From: Diacronema lutheri
Lineage: Eukaryota; Haptophyta; Pavlovophyceae; Pavlovales; Pavlovaceae
Direction: 5' to 3'
Length of the DNA stretch: 64,000 bases
NCBI GenBank assembly: GCA_019448385.1
Contig: JAGTXO010000030.1
Coordinates: 1-64,000 of the forward strand
Under the pieces are notes generated by a model. That model had not been told where the DNA came from and made no database searches. It saw nothing but the letters and a program-made list of their open reading frames with translations. Below, one piece after another: positions 40,528 to 51,166 of the stretch (positions are counted from its first letter, which is position 1; every line of letters starts with the position of its first letter). The position numbers and the translations under genes were made by a program.

Positions 40528-43500
40528 CTAGCCACCCCTCGCCGGCCCCCGCCGGCCGCCGCCGCCGTCGCCGCGCCGGAAGCAGAGGCCGTCCACACCG
40601 CCGCAGGCGTCCACATCCGCCTGGACGCCGTGAGCCGCGTGGCGGTGCGGCGGCGCCTGTCCGCGCGCCATCTGCGCGCGCGCGAGCAGGAGCTGCGCGT
40701 GCCCACGCACGACGCACGCGGCGAGCTGGAGGCGCATGTGGCGCTCGAGGGCCGCGCGGGCGACGTCGCGCGAGGGCGCGCCCATGCGCGCCATCCACGC
40801 GTCCGCGCCCATGTGCGAGAAGGTGACGAGCAGGTCGGCGAGGCCGGCCGACCACTCGCCGAACGAGCCGATGACCAGCGCGCGGATCGGCGGGAACGAG
40901 TTGAGGCGCGCCTGCATCGGGCCCACCTGGCCCGGCTGCATGCCGAAGAGCTCCTCGTCGAGTTGAGCGCACGCACGCCGCCGCTCGCCGCCGACGGCCG
41001 CCGCCCGCCGCTCAGCGGCCTGGCAGCGGCGCGTGTCCGACTGGCCGTAGCGCGTGGGGCAGTACGAGATCGACTTGAGCTCGCACAGTGTCTGCACGAG
41101 CTGAGGGGCCGAGCCCGCACCGTTGAGCACTACGACGAGATCGACGGTGGGCACGCGCCGACGACGCAGGGCCGCGCGCCCGGCCGGCGGCACGCCGGCG
41201 AGCACGGAGCCAAAGATGTCCGCGTCCTCGCGCCGCGCGTAGGTCCCGGCGTATCCGCGAGCCAGCGAGGCGAGCAGGTTGAGAGCGGGGTCGTGGCGAA
41301 GCTTCGCGACGTGGTCGTGGGCGACGCCCGGTGCCGCCGCGAGCGCGTCGCCGAACGCATCGACCGGGATCGGGCGCTGGCTGCCGCTGCGCGCGAGGCG
41401 CGCGCCCGCCGCCGCGAGCTGCGCGCACACGGGGCTCGGCAGACCCAAGTAGCGCGCAACCGCCTCGGCCCACTCCGCCGGCGAGAAAGCGGCATAGGCT
41501 CGCGACAGGGCCTCGAGGAAGAGGCCGCTCTCTTTGCCGAGGCCAAACCAGAGGCCGCGTGGGCGCGAGCCCGGCGGCATGGCGGCGTGCTCAGCGTTGA
41601 GCATGTCGAAGCGGCAGCGCTCGCGGTCGCCAGTGATGTCGGCCAAGAGGCTAGGCCGGCGTCCGGCGGCGGGAGCGGCGGGCGCGACGGAGCCGGGCGG
41701 CAGGCGGAGGACGCGCACTTCCGTGTCGCCCTGGCCGCCGCCGAGCTCGGCCTGCATGGCGTGCCAGGCGGAGGCGAGATCGCGCCCCAGGCGCGAGCCC
41801 GAGGCGAGGAACGAGCGCCACCCGTGCGCGTCCATGTCGGCGAAGGCGTCGTGCCCGACGCGCGCCGCGATGGCAGGCCGGTCGAGGACGCCCGCCTCCA
41901 GGACCGAGCCGTCCGCGGCGCGCGTGTCGAGCAGGTGCGGCAGGGCGAGGCTGGCGGCGCTCCAGATCAGGGCGGGAGCGAGGTCGACCTGCTTGCGCAG
42001 GCCGGTGCCATGCATCGCAATCGGGAGCGGCAGCCGGCGGCTCGCGATGGCATCCGTCGAGACGGAGACGCCGAGAGCGACGGTAGCCTGCCGGGCGAGG
42101 ATGTCGTCGAAGGCAGCCGCGGCCTGCAGGGAGTCTGACAGGTACGAGTGGGAGATCAAGTAGGAGAAGCGGAAGATGGTGGAGCGGCGGGTGAGGACCC
42201 ACAGCGACTGTTTGGCCGACGAGCCGAGCGTTGTGATCAGCTTGTTCGAGATGCCAGCGATCTCGTCGGTCTTGGTCGCGAGTGTCCTGCCCACGTAGCC
42301 AGGTGAGCCCACCGGCACGCCGTAGATGTTGAGGCCGTAGTGGAGAGCGCCAGTGGCCGGGTCCGCCACCGAGCCGAGGGAACGGCCCCCCGGCAGCCCT
42401 CGAGCGCATCAGCGCTGCGCGGATCGATCCAGCACGCCGACTTGGCCAGATTGGCGTGAAGGCCGAGGCCGGCGAGCGCAGCCTCGAAGCGCGAGAGCGC
42501 AGCGGCGACGAGAGCGGGCGGGCCGACGGCGTAGACGTCGTCATGACCTGCGCGCGCGGCCCCACCGACCGCGGCGAGCTCGGCGTCGAGGGCCACGAGC
42601 GCGGGCTGGATGGCGACCGCGAAGAAGTAGCTGCCCTCCACCGAGCCCTGCTGCACGCCTTCCGAGCTTCGGAAGGGAAGCTGCGTGAGGGGCGCGCCGC
42701 CGCTACCGCCGCCGGCAAAGACGGGCGCCTGCGGGCCGAGAGTCGCGTGCGCAAGGCGAGCGAGCGCGCGGATCTCGCCGGGGACGCTGCCGTCGGACAG
42801 CTGGCGGAGGACGGCTGCGCGAGAGACGGAGTTGAAGGCGTTGGAGATGTCGAGGGTGAAGATGCCAAAGCTCAGCTCAGCGTCCAGCAGCTCGCGCAGG
42901 CCGATGATGAGTTTGGTGGCGCCCGCCGCGACCGCCACCCCAAGCTGCTGCGGCGCGAGGTGGCCCGCGAAGGTCTCCTTCAAAGACGCGTTCGCGAAGA
43001 TCGCCTTCGTCACCGCCCGGCGGAGCGCGCAGGAAATGCCCACCGGCCTGGCATCCTCCGCCTCGTCAGCAGACGGGGCGCGCTTGCGCAGGGCGAGCAG
43101 CCGCACGGACGAGAAGACAAAGTTGAACCAAGCTGGCAGCGCGCCGTTCGCAAAGCGCGTCGCGAAGTACGCACCGGCGGCCGCCGCATCGGCCGCGACG
43201 AGAGAGGGGAAGGGCACGGTCGGCACCAGCGCCGTGAGGTACTCGTAGCGCCAAGCCGACGCGCCAGCAGCCTTGTCGGTGTCGAGGTGGCGAAAAGCAG
43301 TCTCGATGTCGGCGGGCAGGACCCGAAGGTGCGGAGCGTCATCCACACCGTCGAGGACAGCGTCGACGCTCTCAACACGCACCGGGTGCTTGGCCACCAT
43401 CTGCGCGAGCACCTCCGGGCGCGCGATGTCAGCGATGCCGTGGCTGTCAAGCAGGCGAGACGCATCAGAGATCTTGCCCTTGGCAATGAGAGCGAGCGCC

Positions 43501-44765
43501 CTGCGGAGAGCGCGGTCCGCGGCATCCTCACGCGCGGGCCAGCGCCGCGTGGCGTGCACCGCGCAATCACGCTCCCAGCCCGCGACCAGCTCGGCGTAGG
43601 CGCGCGTCTCCCACAGCGTAAAACGCTGCGCGAGCGCGGCGCCCATGCGGCGTGGGTCAGAGCGGGGGGTGCGGCGCAGGAGCAGCGCCGGGAGGACGAG
43701 CAGCATCTTCAGCGCGCGTTCCGTCTCCGGCTGACGCACCCCCACCGCGCCGACGCCCTCGAGTGCCTCAGCGTCACGGAGGGCGTGGAGCACCTCAACG
43801 AAGGCCGTCGCGAAGCGCTCCGCAAAGCCGGGCGGCAAGGCGGCGAGCATGGGCACCGCCGACTCGTGGAGGCCAGCGACCTGCATGACGGTGAGATGGT
43901 CGATCGCCGCGTAGCTCCCGTCAGCCGGTGCCCGGGCCGAACTGGGCACCGGCATGGGCGGGTCGGCCGAGGGAGCGGCCGGGCGCGCTCCTGCGCGCGC
44001 GCGCTGGCAGCGGCCATGCTCGTCGGAGCCGTCGGGCGCGTCGTCGTCATCGTCGCCAGGGAAGGGCCGGCGCAGCGGCTGCGGCCGCTCGGGCTGCGGT
44101 GGCGGCGGCGGCGGCGGCGGGTGCGGCGGCGGCGGGGGGCCCGGCGGCGGCGCTTGCTGCTGGGGCGGGCAGCGCGCGGAGCGCGGACCGGGGCGTCCCG
44201 ACGAAGGCGGGCGGCCCGGCGGCGGTGGAGGCGCGGGCCGGGTCCCCGCACCGGCGGCCGAGCGCGTCCGCTGCGAGGGGGGGCTGGACGGACCCCCCGC
44301 CCGTGCCGCGCGGCGAGCGCTCGGCGTGGCCGGCGGATAGACGGGCGTCGGCGAGGACAAGCTGTCGGCCTCCGGCAGGAGGCGCTCCGCCTCAAGGAGC
44401 GCGCGATCCCGCGTGCCGCGCGGAATCAGCGGCTGCCCGCGGCCCGCCGCGCGCAGCCGAGCGCACGCCTCGGAGCCGTAGCGGCAGGCGAGGTGCTCGA
44501 TAACGGAGGGCGCCACCGCGGGTGTCGCGTAGCCAGGTGGCGGCCCCAAATCGCCCCAGCCTGTCGCGACCGGACGTGGGAGGTCGAGAGCGGCGCCGGA
44601 CGACAGGGGCCGGCCGCAAAGGACGTCAAGCGCACGCTCCGCCAGTTCGCGGATCCGCATGGCCATGTACTCGTGCACGAGGGTCGCACCAGGGTGATCC
44701 CAGAGCTTGTCGGGGTGCATGCCGCGAGCCAGGGAGGCAAGCCAGGCCCGCCTGCCCGCTTGCAA
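40528..44765 (-). pseudogene. RT element polyprotein: Pro-rich N-terminus, reverse transcriptase, PD-(D/E)XK-like endonuclease (one frameshift)
   Basis: Two overlapping frames, 44765-42237 and 42369-40528, join across a run of six C at 42386-42391. The N-terminus is helical, then Pro-rich (about residues 150-260). RT motif A is FTLDISNAFNS (about residue 640), motif B EGVQQGSVEGSYFFAVAIQP, motif C GHDDVYAVG (His in place of the usual Tyr-Ala before Asp-Asp) and motif D GLHANLAKSACW. The continuation has YGVPVGSPGYVG and LPIAMHGTGLRKQVDL, as in LINE connector regions. It ends with DLVVVLNG...LCELKSIS plus an AERRAAAVGGERRRA helix, a pattern like restriction-like endonucleases of R2-type elements. 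It should be able to copy its RNA at a nicked target if the frame were intact. Confidence 0.8.
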
Positions 44766-44874
44766 GCGGCGTGCCTCAGAAGCGTCGGTTAGTATATATT
44801 AAAGTATACGGGTGCGGCGGAAAGTCCTCTTCCCCCCTCCCCCCCCAACCCCTCATCCCCTTCCCCTAAAGACT

Positions 44875-45322
44875 CTAGCCCGCCGGCTGTTCGGCGGGCG
44901 CGTCCGCATCGCCAGGCCTCGGCGGCCCTTTGCGCAACTGGTCGTACACACTGAACCAGATCGCACCACCGAGCGACGCCATCAGCGCGCGCTCGCCCAG
45001 CCCGGCGAAGAGCGCGGCAGGCCCGTCCGTGCGGAGCAGCCGCGCGACGCAGTCGATGACGCCCGTGTACGCGCCCGGCGTTCCCGCGCGCTGCGTCATC
45101 AGCCGCGTGCGCGCCACATCGAGTGGCGTCGTGAGCAAAGCGGCGCAGAGCGCGGACAGCGCGCCGCACGTGGCCGACTCGGCGCGGTGCTCGTCAGTGG
45201 CGCCGTGCGTGCGTCGCTGTGCGTGCGGCCTACGAACGCGCGCGAGCAACGAGCGCGAGGCCTCGTAGAAGCCAAACTGAGGGGGGATGGGGGATAAGGG
45301 GGAAGGGGGGGGGGGGGGGAAA

Positions 45323-45376
<54 letters not shown>

Positions 45377-46138
45377 CGCTCGTCATGTGCGTGCGATCGA
45401 AAGCTCAGCGGCCATGCGGCCCGAACGCCTTACCGCGGGTGCGGCCCGAACGCCTTACCGCGGCCGCGCGCGCCGCACCTCGAGCGCGTCGTACGGCACG
45501 TCGCGCCAGAGCACGGTTTGCCAGCCGGTGTACAGGACGGCCGGCCGGTAGTTGCCTTCGGAAAGCAGCCTGCGCACGGCGGAGAGCGTCGACCGGTCCT
45601 GCAGCGCCTGCACACGCAGCCGGCCCGTCTCAGCCGGAAAGCGCAGCGCCCAATAGACCACATCCGCGCACGCCGAGGCGAGCATGGTCACGCCCGCGCC
45701 ATGCGCACCGGTGCGCAGTGCGCTACGCGCGAGCATCTCCATGCAGTACTTGGTCGAGACGAACGAGGCGCCTGCGGGCAGCGCCGAGAGGAAGGCCGGC
45801 ACGATGCCACGCACGGGGCTGCCGAGCGCGAGCAGGTCGCGCATGGTGGGCGGGCGCGTGGTGTGCAGGCAGTGGCGGTGGAACGATTGTCGTCGTGCCT
45901 TGAGCGTGTCGATCGGGAAGAGCACCGCGTCCATCGACGCCTCGGCGATGCCGCCCGCCGCAAACTCGCGCGCGAAGCGAACGAGGCCAGCGCGCCTCCG
46001 CCGCGCGGCCGCGTCGCGTTCAGCGGTCGCGGGGCGGGAGGGGCGGGAGGCAGCGCGCGTGTCGCACGCCGCCGGCGCGGCGCGCATCACCGCGAGCGCG
46101 AGCGCAAGCGCGAGCGCGGCCCACGAGCCGGTGCGCAT
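44875..46138 (-). CDS. Mitochondrial carrier family protein, SAM-carrier-like (two exons)
   Basis: Exon 1 46138-45479, intron 45277-45478, exon 2 45276-44875, giving 353 residues. The hydrophobic start (SWAALALALALAVMRAAPA) may be a targeting signal. Three carrier repeats are visible through their P-x-(D/E) signatures: LFPIDTLKARRQ, LRFPAETGRLRVQA and TTPLDVARTRLMTQ. The segment LWRDVPYDALE/FGFYEASR crosses the splice junction exactly as in S-adenosylmethionine carriers (RD.PFDA...F..YE). It moves a metabolite across the inner mitochondrial or plastid membrane, and SAM is the best guess. The intron begins GTGCGG, ends CTCAG and holds a C-only tract on the coding strand. Divergent from the ankyrin gene, with 27 bp between starts. 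Confidence 0.88.
45305..45376. repeat. Poly-G tracts (15 and 54 bases) in the carrier intron
   Basis: Two G runs, 45305-45319 and 45323-45376, on the plus strand. On the coding strand they are C runs lying upstream of the 3' splice site. The 54-base run is the longest homopolymer in the window. Confidence 0.95.
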
Positions 46139-46165
46139 GCCCACGGTCACTGCTGCGGATGCCTC

Positions 46166-49100
46166 ATGAACCGGGGGGGGTTCGGCCCCGAAAGTTGGGA
46201 ATGGATGGCGTCGCGAGAGAATGCGGACCTTCTCGTCGTAGAGGCGGCGCGATCGGGCTCTCTCGTCGAGGCCAAGCGTGCGCACGCGGCGGGCGCGTCG
46301 CCAGCCGGCCTCGCGCGCGCACTCTGCGCGTGCGCTCGAAAGGGCCACGTGCGGCTCGTGCGCTGGCTCCTCGCGGACGCCGGCGTCGACGAGGCGTGCG
46401 CGCCTGACGGCGTGCCGCCGCTCGTGCTCGCCGCTGGCGCGGGGCACGTGGCGGTCGTCGGCGCCCTCGCCGACCACGCGCGTGCGCAGGGTGGTGCCGC
46501 TCGCCTTCGCCGTCTCCTATCCGGCGCGGACGCATCGACCGGCGCCTGCGCGCTGCACCGCGCCGTCGGCTGCGAGAGCGTCGAGGTCGTCGCGCGCCTC
46601 CTCGCGCTCGGCGCGGAGCCAGACGCGCCCGACCGCGCCGAGTGCACGCCGCTGCACCACGCACTGCGGCGCGGCGCAGTCGCCTGCGCGCGCACGCTGC
46701 TGCGCGCCGGGGCCGCCATGTCGGCGCGCGCACACGACGGCAGGAGCGTGCTGCAGCTCGCCGAGTTGAGCGGCCACGCGCACCTCGCGCGCGCGCTGCA
46801 ACGCGAGCTGCGCACCCCTACGCTCGATGAAAAGGGCCGCGCGCATTCGGCGCCTGCCGATGCCGCCGAGCTCGCCTCCGCCGCCGCCACCGCCGCGTCG
46901 GGCGTGCCAGGCTGCGCGCGCGCCGCGTCGGCGGGCGACGGCGGCGGAGGCGGCGGCGGCGGCGGCGCGTCGCCGCCGCCGCCGCTAGCGCGACATGCGC
47001 GCGTTGATCGGCAGCGCGGCTTCTCCCTGGGCGCCGTGCCTGGCGCGCGCGCGCTGCGCGCCGCGGCCATCGCCGCCGCGCCGCCGCGCGTCGCGCGCGC
47101 GGGCGGCGGCGACGGCGTCGCGCCGCCCGGCGCGGCCGGCGAGGCGGCGGTGGAGGCGGCGGTGGAGGCGGCGGTGGAGGCGGCGGTGGAGGCGGGCGTG
47201 GGTGTGGACGGACCGCGCGCTGCTGCGCACAGCGCTCGAGAGGCCGCTTCGCCGCTCGCCGCGCGCCTTGCCCGCCGCCGCGCGAGCGCGCCCGCGCCGG
47301 CCAACGGTTGTCACGCCCCGGACGGAGGCGGCGGCTGGCCGGACGGAGGTGGCTGTTGGCCGGACGGAGGCGGCGGCTGGCCGGACGGAGGCGGCGGCTG
47401 TGCCGTGGCGCGGCGCGCGCGCGCCGCGCCTGCAAACGGCGCGCCCGCGCTGCCCTATGCCGCCGCTCGCGCCGGCGCGCGCGCGCACGCGAGCCAACCC
47501 GACGCGCGGCCTCGGAGCCAACCCGACGCGCGGCGCGGCACGGGCGCGGCCGTGCCCAACGCGTGCGGCGGCGGCGAGGTTGCGGACGCGGACGCGGCGG
47601 AGCGCCGGCTGCTCGCGCGCGCACAAAGCGCGGCCGAGCGCGCGCGCGGCGAGGCGGCAGCGGGCGAGGGCGTGGCGGAGGCGGCGCTCGCGGCGGTCGA
47701 GGTCGGCTCTATCGGCGCTGCCTTTCTCGACGCGAGCGGCGAGTGCGAGCCGCGCCAGCTTCGCTCAAAGTGCACGCCGCCACTCCGCAGCGCACCGGCG
47801 GGGCGCGAGGCCGAACTGGCGCACAGCCTGCGCGCGTGCATCGCCGAGCGCGACGCCGCGCACGAGGTCGCTGCGGCCGCAGCGGCCGAATGCGCGGAGC
47901 AGGAGGCGGCGAGGTTGCGCGCGCACGCGCACATGCAGGCGCTCAGCGACGAGCTGCGCGTTGCGCGCGCCGCGCTCGCGCACGAACGCGCTGCGACGCG
48001 CGAGCCGACGCCGGACGGCGCGCGGATGGCCGCACAGCTCGCCGCGGCCGAGCATCTGCTGCGTACCGCTGTCACCGAGTGCGGCGAGCAGGAGGCGGCG
48101 CGGATCGCCGCCGAGGCGAGCGCGGCGCAGGCGCGCGCCGACGCTGAGGCGCTGCGGCGCGCGCTGCGCGACGCGAGCGCGCGCGCGCGGCAGCTCGAGC
48201 TGCCGCCGGTCGAGATGTGCGACGGCGCCCTCGCGCCGCACAGCGCAGGCGCGCAGGCGGCGGACGGGGCGTTGGACGCGGCGGAGGGGGCGTTGGACGC
48301 GGCGCGCGCCGAGTTGGCCGCAGCCCGAGCGCAGGCGGCGGCTGCCGCCGAGGACGCGCGCGCTGCGCGCAGCGCGGCGGAGCGGGCGGCCGTAGCCGGC
48401 GCAGCGCACGCGGCAGGGCTGCTGCGCGCTGCCGCGGCGGATGCGCGCCGCGCGCTCGACGAGCAGGCGGGCGGCGCGCGAGCGGAAGCAGCGATGGCGG
48501 CAGCGATGGCGGCGCGCTTCTTAGCCGACGCGTGCGCCGAGCGCGACGCGGCGGTTGAGGCGATCAAGCAGGCGACCGCTCACTTTGAGGCGCGCGTCGC
48601 TGAGCACGCGCGCGACCCGGCCGCGACGCACGCGCGCACGCGTGCGCAGGCGGAGGCGGAGGCGGAGGCGGAGGCGGGCGCTTTGCGTGCGACGGCCGCG
48701 CGCGCGCTAGCGGAGGCGGAGGCGGAGGCGGAGGCGGACGCTTTGCGTGCGACGGCCGCGCGCGCGCTAGCGGAGGCGGAGGCGGAGGCGGAGGCGGACG
48801 CTTTGCGTGCGACGGCCGCGCGCGCGCTAGCGGAGGCGGAGGCGGACGCGGACGGCGCGCGTGCCGACGCGGACGCCGCACGCGCGGAGGCGGACGCCCT
48901 GCGCGCGCAGCTGCGAGAGAATGCCGCCGAGCTCGCCAAGCGCGCCGCCGAGGCGGAGCGGATGCGCGCGACGCTCGCCGCCGCGCACCTCGAGGCCGCC
49001 GCCGCCGCCGCCGCGCTGCGCGGCCCGATCGACTCCGCGCGCGCGGCCGCGGCCGCGGCGGGCGATCGCTCGGCCATTTCCGCACTTGGCGCCCACTCGC

Positions 49101-51040
49101 CGCTTGGCGCCCTCTCGCCGCTTGGCGCCGTCGAGCAGTCGCCCGTCGCATCTCCGCTCTCGCCGTGGCCTGCCCACTCGCCACCGCCCTCGCCAGGCGC
49201 GCCGTGCGCGCTCGACGCGCCGCCGCGTGCCGTGCAGCTGCCGATCTCTGCCGTGCAGCGGCCGATCTCTGCCGTGCAGCTGCCGATCTCTGCCGTGCAG
49301 CTGCCGATCTCTGCCGTGCAGCTGCCGATCTCTGCCGTGCAGCTGCCGATCTCTGCCGTGCAGCGGCCGATCTCGCCCACCGCGGCCGCGCCATACAACG
49401 GCGAGTGCGCAAGCGGCGCGCGGCCGCAGTGCGTACCGGGCTGCGCGGTGGCGCAGCTCGAGGCGCAGCTTGAGGCGGCGCGCAACGACGCCGCGGAGCG
49501 CGAGCGCGCGCGCGTCGAGCTGTCGGCGCGGCTGAGCAACGCGATGGGCGCGGCGACCGCCGCTGTCTCGCTCGCCGAGGCGAAGGCGCGCGCTCGCGCG
49601 GCGTCGGTGGCGCGCCGCGCTGGCGGCGGCGGGAAGGCGCAGCGCCACGCGCAGCCGGCGCTGAGGGTGGCCCACGGCGGCGGCCGCGAGCAGCGGCGTG
49701 CGTGGGGTCCGATTGCCGAGGAGGACGAGGAGAGGGGAGGAACAGACAAAGACAAAGACAAGGAGGCTCAGCCGCAGGAGGACGAGGAGAGGGGAACAGA
49801 CAAAGACAAGGTGGCTCAGCCGCAGCCGTGCGCTGTGCAGTCAGCTGCGCTGGTGGCGCACACGGACGCGGCGTGGATGGGCGCGAGGCGGCCGCCGCCT
49901 CCGCCGCCTCGCCCAGCGACGCCGGCCGCCTCGTCGCGAGCGGACGGCGGCGCTGCGCCAGCCACTGCGGGAGTCGACGGCGGGACAGCTGGAGCCACTG
50001 CGCCAGCCACTGCGCCAGCCACTGCGGACGGCACCATCATCGACGAGCGCACGAGCGGGCACGAGCCGCGCGCATGTGCCCAGCGCGAACGCTTCGTCCC
50101 GCTGCCGGACATGTCCGTCCCGCTGCCGGACATGTCCGTCCCGCTGCCGGACATGTCCGTCCCGCTGCCGGACATGCCGCTTGCCGTCTCGAGCGCGTCG
50201 GCACTCGGCGCGGCGCTCGGCCGCGGAGTGTGCGGCCTCTCCGCCGCCGGTGCCTTCCGCGCGGCATGCGCGGCGCACGGCGAGGCGCGCGCGGCGCTGC
50301 AGTGCACGCGCGGCGGCGAGCCGCGCGCGGCCTCGACGCCGAGCATGCCGCACCACCTCCATCGTCTCGCGAGCGCAGCGCGCAACGCACCGCGCGGCGA
50401 GTGTGGCGCGCAGCCGCCGTCGCCGGCGCCAACACTCACATCACTCACATCACTCACAACACTCACAACACTCACGCGCCGCCCGTCGTACTCGAAGCCC
50501 GGCGCGCTCGTGCTCGCACCACGGCCCCACTCGCCGACGCCATCGCCCGCCGAGCCGAGCGCGCATCGACCGCCGCCGCTTGACGAGGGCCAGCACGCGC
50601 ACGCGCCGCGTCAAACCGCGCCCCGCACGGTCGACGCGGCGCGCGCGTCGAGCGGGGGCGCGGCTCACGCCGACGCCATTGAGGCGAAAGCGGCCGTCGA
50701 GGTGCGAGCGCGAACGCTCGTACCGCTCGGCCGCTTCCGGCGCGCGCTCAGCACAGCGCGTGCGCTCGGCGTGAGCTCAGCGCCGAGCCGGTACGTGTGG
50801 CTTGCGCCCGCGGAGCCGGAGGCTGTGGTGCGCGCGCGCGCGGAGATCGCGACCTTCCAGCTCTACGCCGTGCTCGCCGAGAGGTGCGTCGGCCAACCCT
50901 TCCACGAAGTGCGCGTCATGTGGGCGGCGCCCGACGGTGAGCGCGCGAGCACATGGGAGCTCGCATCCCACGTGCGGCTGCACGCCGAGTTTGGTACGCG
51001 GCTCGCGGACTACAGGCGCGGACGGCAGGCAGAATCCTGA
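46166..51040 (+). CDS. Giant ankyrin-repeat / coiled-coil protein with chromodomain-like C-terminus
   Basis: 1624 residues from MNRGGFGPESWEW (46166). The open frame extends further upstream, but only through the poly-G tract and antisense of the carrier gene. Residues 20-230 hold ankyrin repeats (LLVVEAARSGSLVEAKRAHA, LVLAAGAGHVAVVGALADHA, TPLHHALRRGAVACARTLLR). The middle is an Ala/Glu/Arg coiled coil with three 60-bp repeats coding AEAEAEADALRATAARALAE (48655-48850). Short tandem repeats follow: QLPISAV (49230-49378), an acidic GTDKDK unit (49735-49830) and LPDMSVP (50100-50180). The C-terminal 60 residues (FHEVRVMWAAPDGERASTWE) have a chromodomain-like R..W........TWE pattern. It is likely a scaffold. 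Hidden stop-free introns cannot be excluded. Confidence 0.78.
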   Translation: MNRGGFGPESWEWMASRENADLLVVEAARSGSLVEAKRAHAAGASPAGLARALCACARKGHVRLVRWLLADAGVDEACAPDGVPPLVLAAGAGHVAVVGALADHARAQGGAARLRRLLSGADASTGACALHRAVGCESVEVVARLLALGAEPDAPDRAECTPLHHALRRGAVACARTLLRAGAAMSARAHDGRSVLQLAELSGHAHLARALQRELRTPTLDEKGRAHSAPADAAELASAAATAASGVPGCARAASAGDGGGGGGGGGASPPPPLARHARVDRQRGFSLGAVPGARALRAAAIAAAPPRVARAGGGDGVAPPGAAGEAAVEAAVEAAVEAAVEAGVGVDGPRAAAHSAREAASPLAARLARRRASAPAPANGCHAPDGGGGWPDGGGCWPDGGGGWPDGGGGCAVARRARAAPANGAPALPYAAARAGARAHASQPDARPRSQPDARRGTGAAVPNACGGGEVADADAAERRLLARAQSAAERARGEAAAGEGVAEAALAAVEVGSIGAAFLDASGECEPRQLRSKCTPPLRSAPAGREAELAHSLRACIAERDAAHEVAAAAAAECAEQEAARLRAHAHMQALSDELRVARAALAHERAATREPTPDGARMAAQLAAAEHLLRTAVTECGEQEAARIAAEASAAQARADAEALRRALRDASARARQLELPPVEMCDGALAPHSAGAQAADGALDAAEGALDAARAELAAARAQAAAAAEDARAARSAAERAAVAGAAHAAGLLRAAAADARRALDEQAGGARAEAAMAAAMAARFLADACAERDAAVEAIKQATAHFEARVAEHARDPAATHARTRAQAEAEAEAEAGALRATAARALAEAEAEAEADALRATAARALAEAEAEAEADALRATAARALAEAEADADGARADADAARAEADALRAQLRENAAELAKRAAEAERMRATLAAAHLEAAAAAAALRGPIDSARAAAAAAGDRSAISALGAHSPLGALSPLGAVEQSPVASPLSPWPAHSPPPSPGAPCALDAPPRAVQLPISAVQRPISAVQLPISAVQLPISAVQLPISAVQLPISAVQRPISPTAAAPYNGECASGARPQCVPGCAVAQLEAQLEAARNDAAERERARVELSARLSNAMGAATAAVSLAEAKARARAASVARRAGGGGKAQRHAQPALRVAHGGGREQRRAWGPIAEEDEERGGTDKDKDKEAQPQEDEERGTDKDKVAQPQPCAVQSAALVAHTDAAWMGARRPPPPPPRPATPAASSRADGGAAPATAGVDGGTAGATAPATAPATADGTIIDERTSGHEPRACAQRERFVPLPDMSVPLPDMSVPLPDMSVPLPDMPLAVSSASALGAALGRGVCGLSAAGAFRAACAAHGEARAALQCTRGGEPRAASTPSMPHHLHRLASAARNAPRGECGAQPPSPAPTLTSLTSLTTLTTLTRRPSYSKPGALVLAPRPHSPTPSPAEPSAHRPPPLDEGQHAHAPRQTAPRTVDAARASSGGAAHADAIEAKAAVEVRARTLVPLGRFRRALSTARALGVSSAPSRYVWLAPAEPEAVVRARAEIATFQLYAVLAERCVGQPFHEVRVMWAAPDGERASTWELASHVRLHAEFGTRLADYRRGRQAES

Positions 51041-51166
51041 AACTTTGAAACTTGGCACTCAGGAAGGGAGGCAACGGCCAGACGCACGGGCATGCATTTT
51101 CCTCACGCCTGCTCGGCTACAGCCGCACGAGCGGCTGCCTGCACTGCCCACAGTGCGACCGCATCT

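Larger units (their letters stand above)
40315..44810 (-). mobile_element. Non-LTR-type RT retroelement with endonuclease-like C-terminus (nearly complete)
   Basis: A minus-strand element whose 3' end is a 36-bp near-perfect palindrome at 40315-40350 (GTAAGCGCCGTTAGTATA and its complement) and whose 5' side carries the half motif AAGCGTCGGTTAGTATATAT at 44784-44803. It encodes one large protein, now split by a frameshift. There are no LTRs. Fragments of the same element occur at 10.0-10.5 and 12.7-13.2 kb, and shorter relatives at 26.8-28.0 and 13.2-13.8 kb. Exact ends and target duplication are uncertain. Confidence 0.8.

Noticed and set aside
40528-42369. A separate 613-residue host gene starting at 42369
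   Set aside because: Its start continues the RT protein across a six-base homopolymer, and two other fragments in the window belong to the same element.
42456-44792. 778-residue plus-strand ORF opposite the RT element
   Set aside because: Shadow of the RT frame. The minus frame has clear RT motifs and the plus frame has none.
45287-46165. Upstream extension of the ankyrin ORF to a start at 45287
   Set aside because: It passes through the poly-G tract and the antisense of the mitochondrial carrier. The protein-like part starts at 46166.
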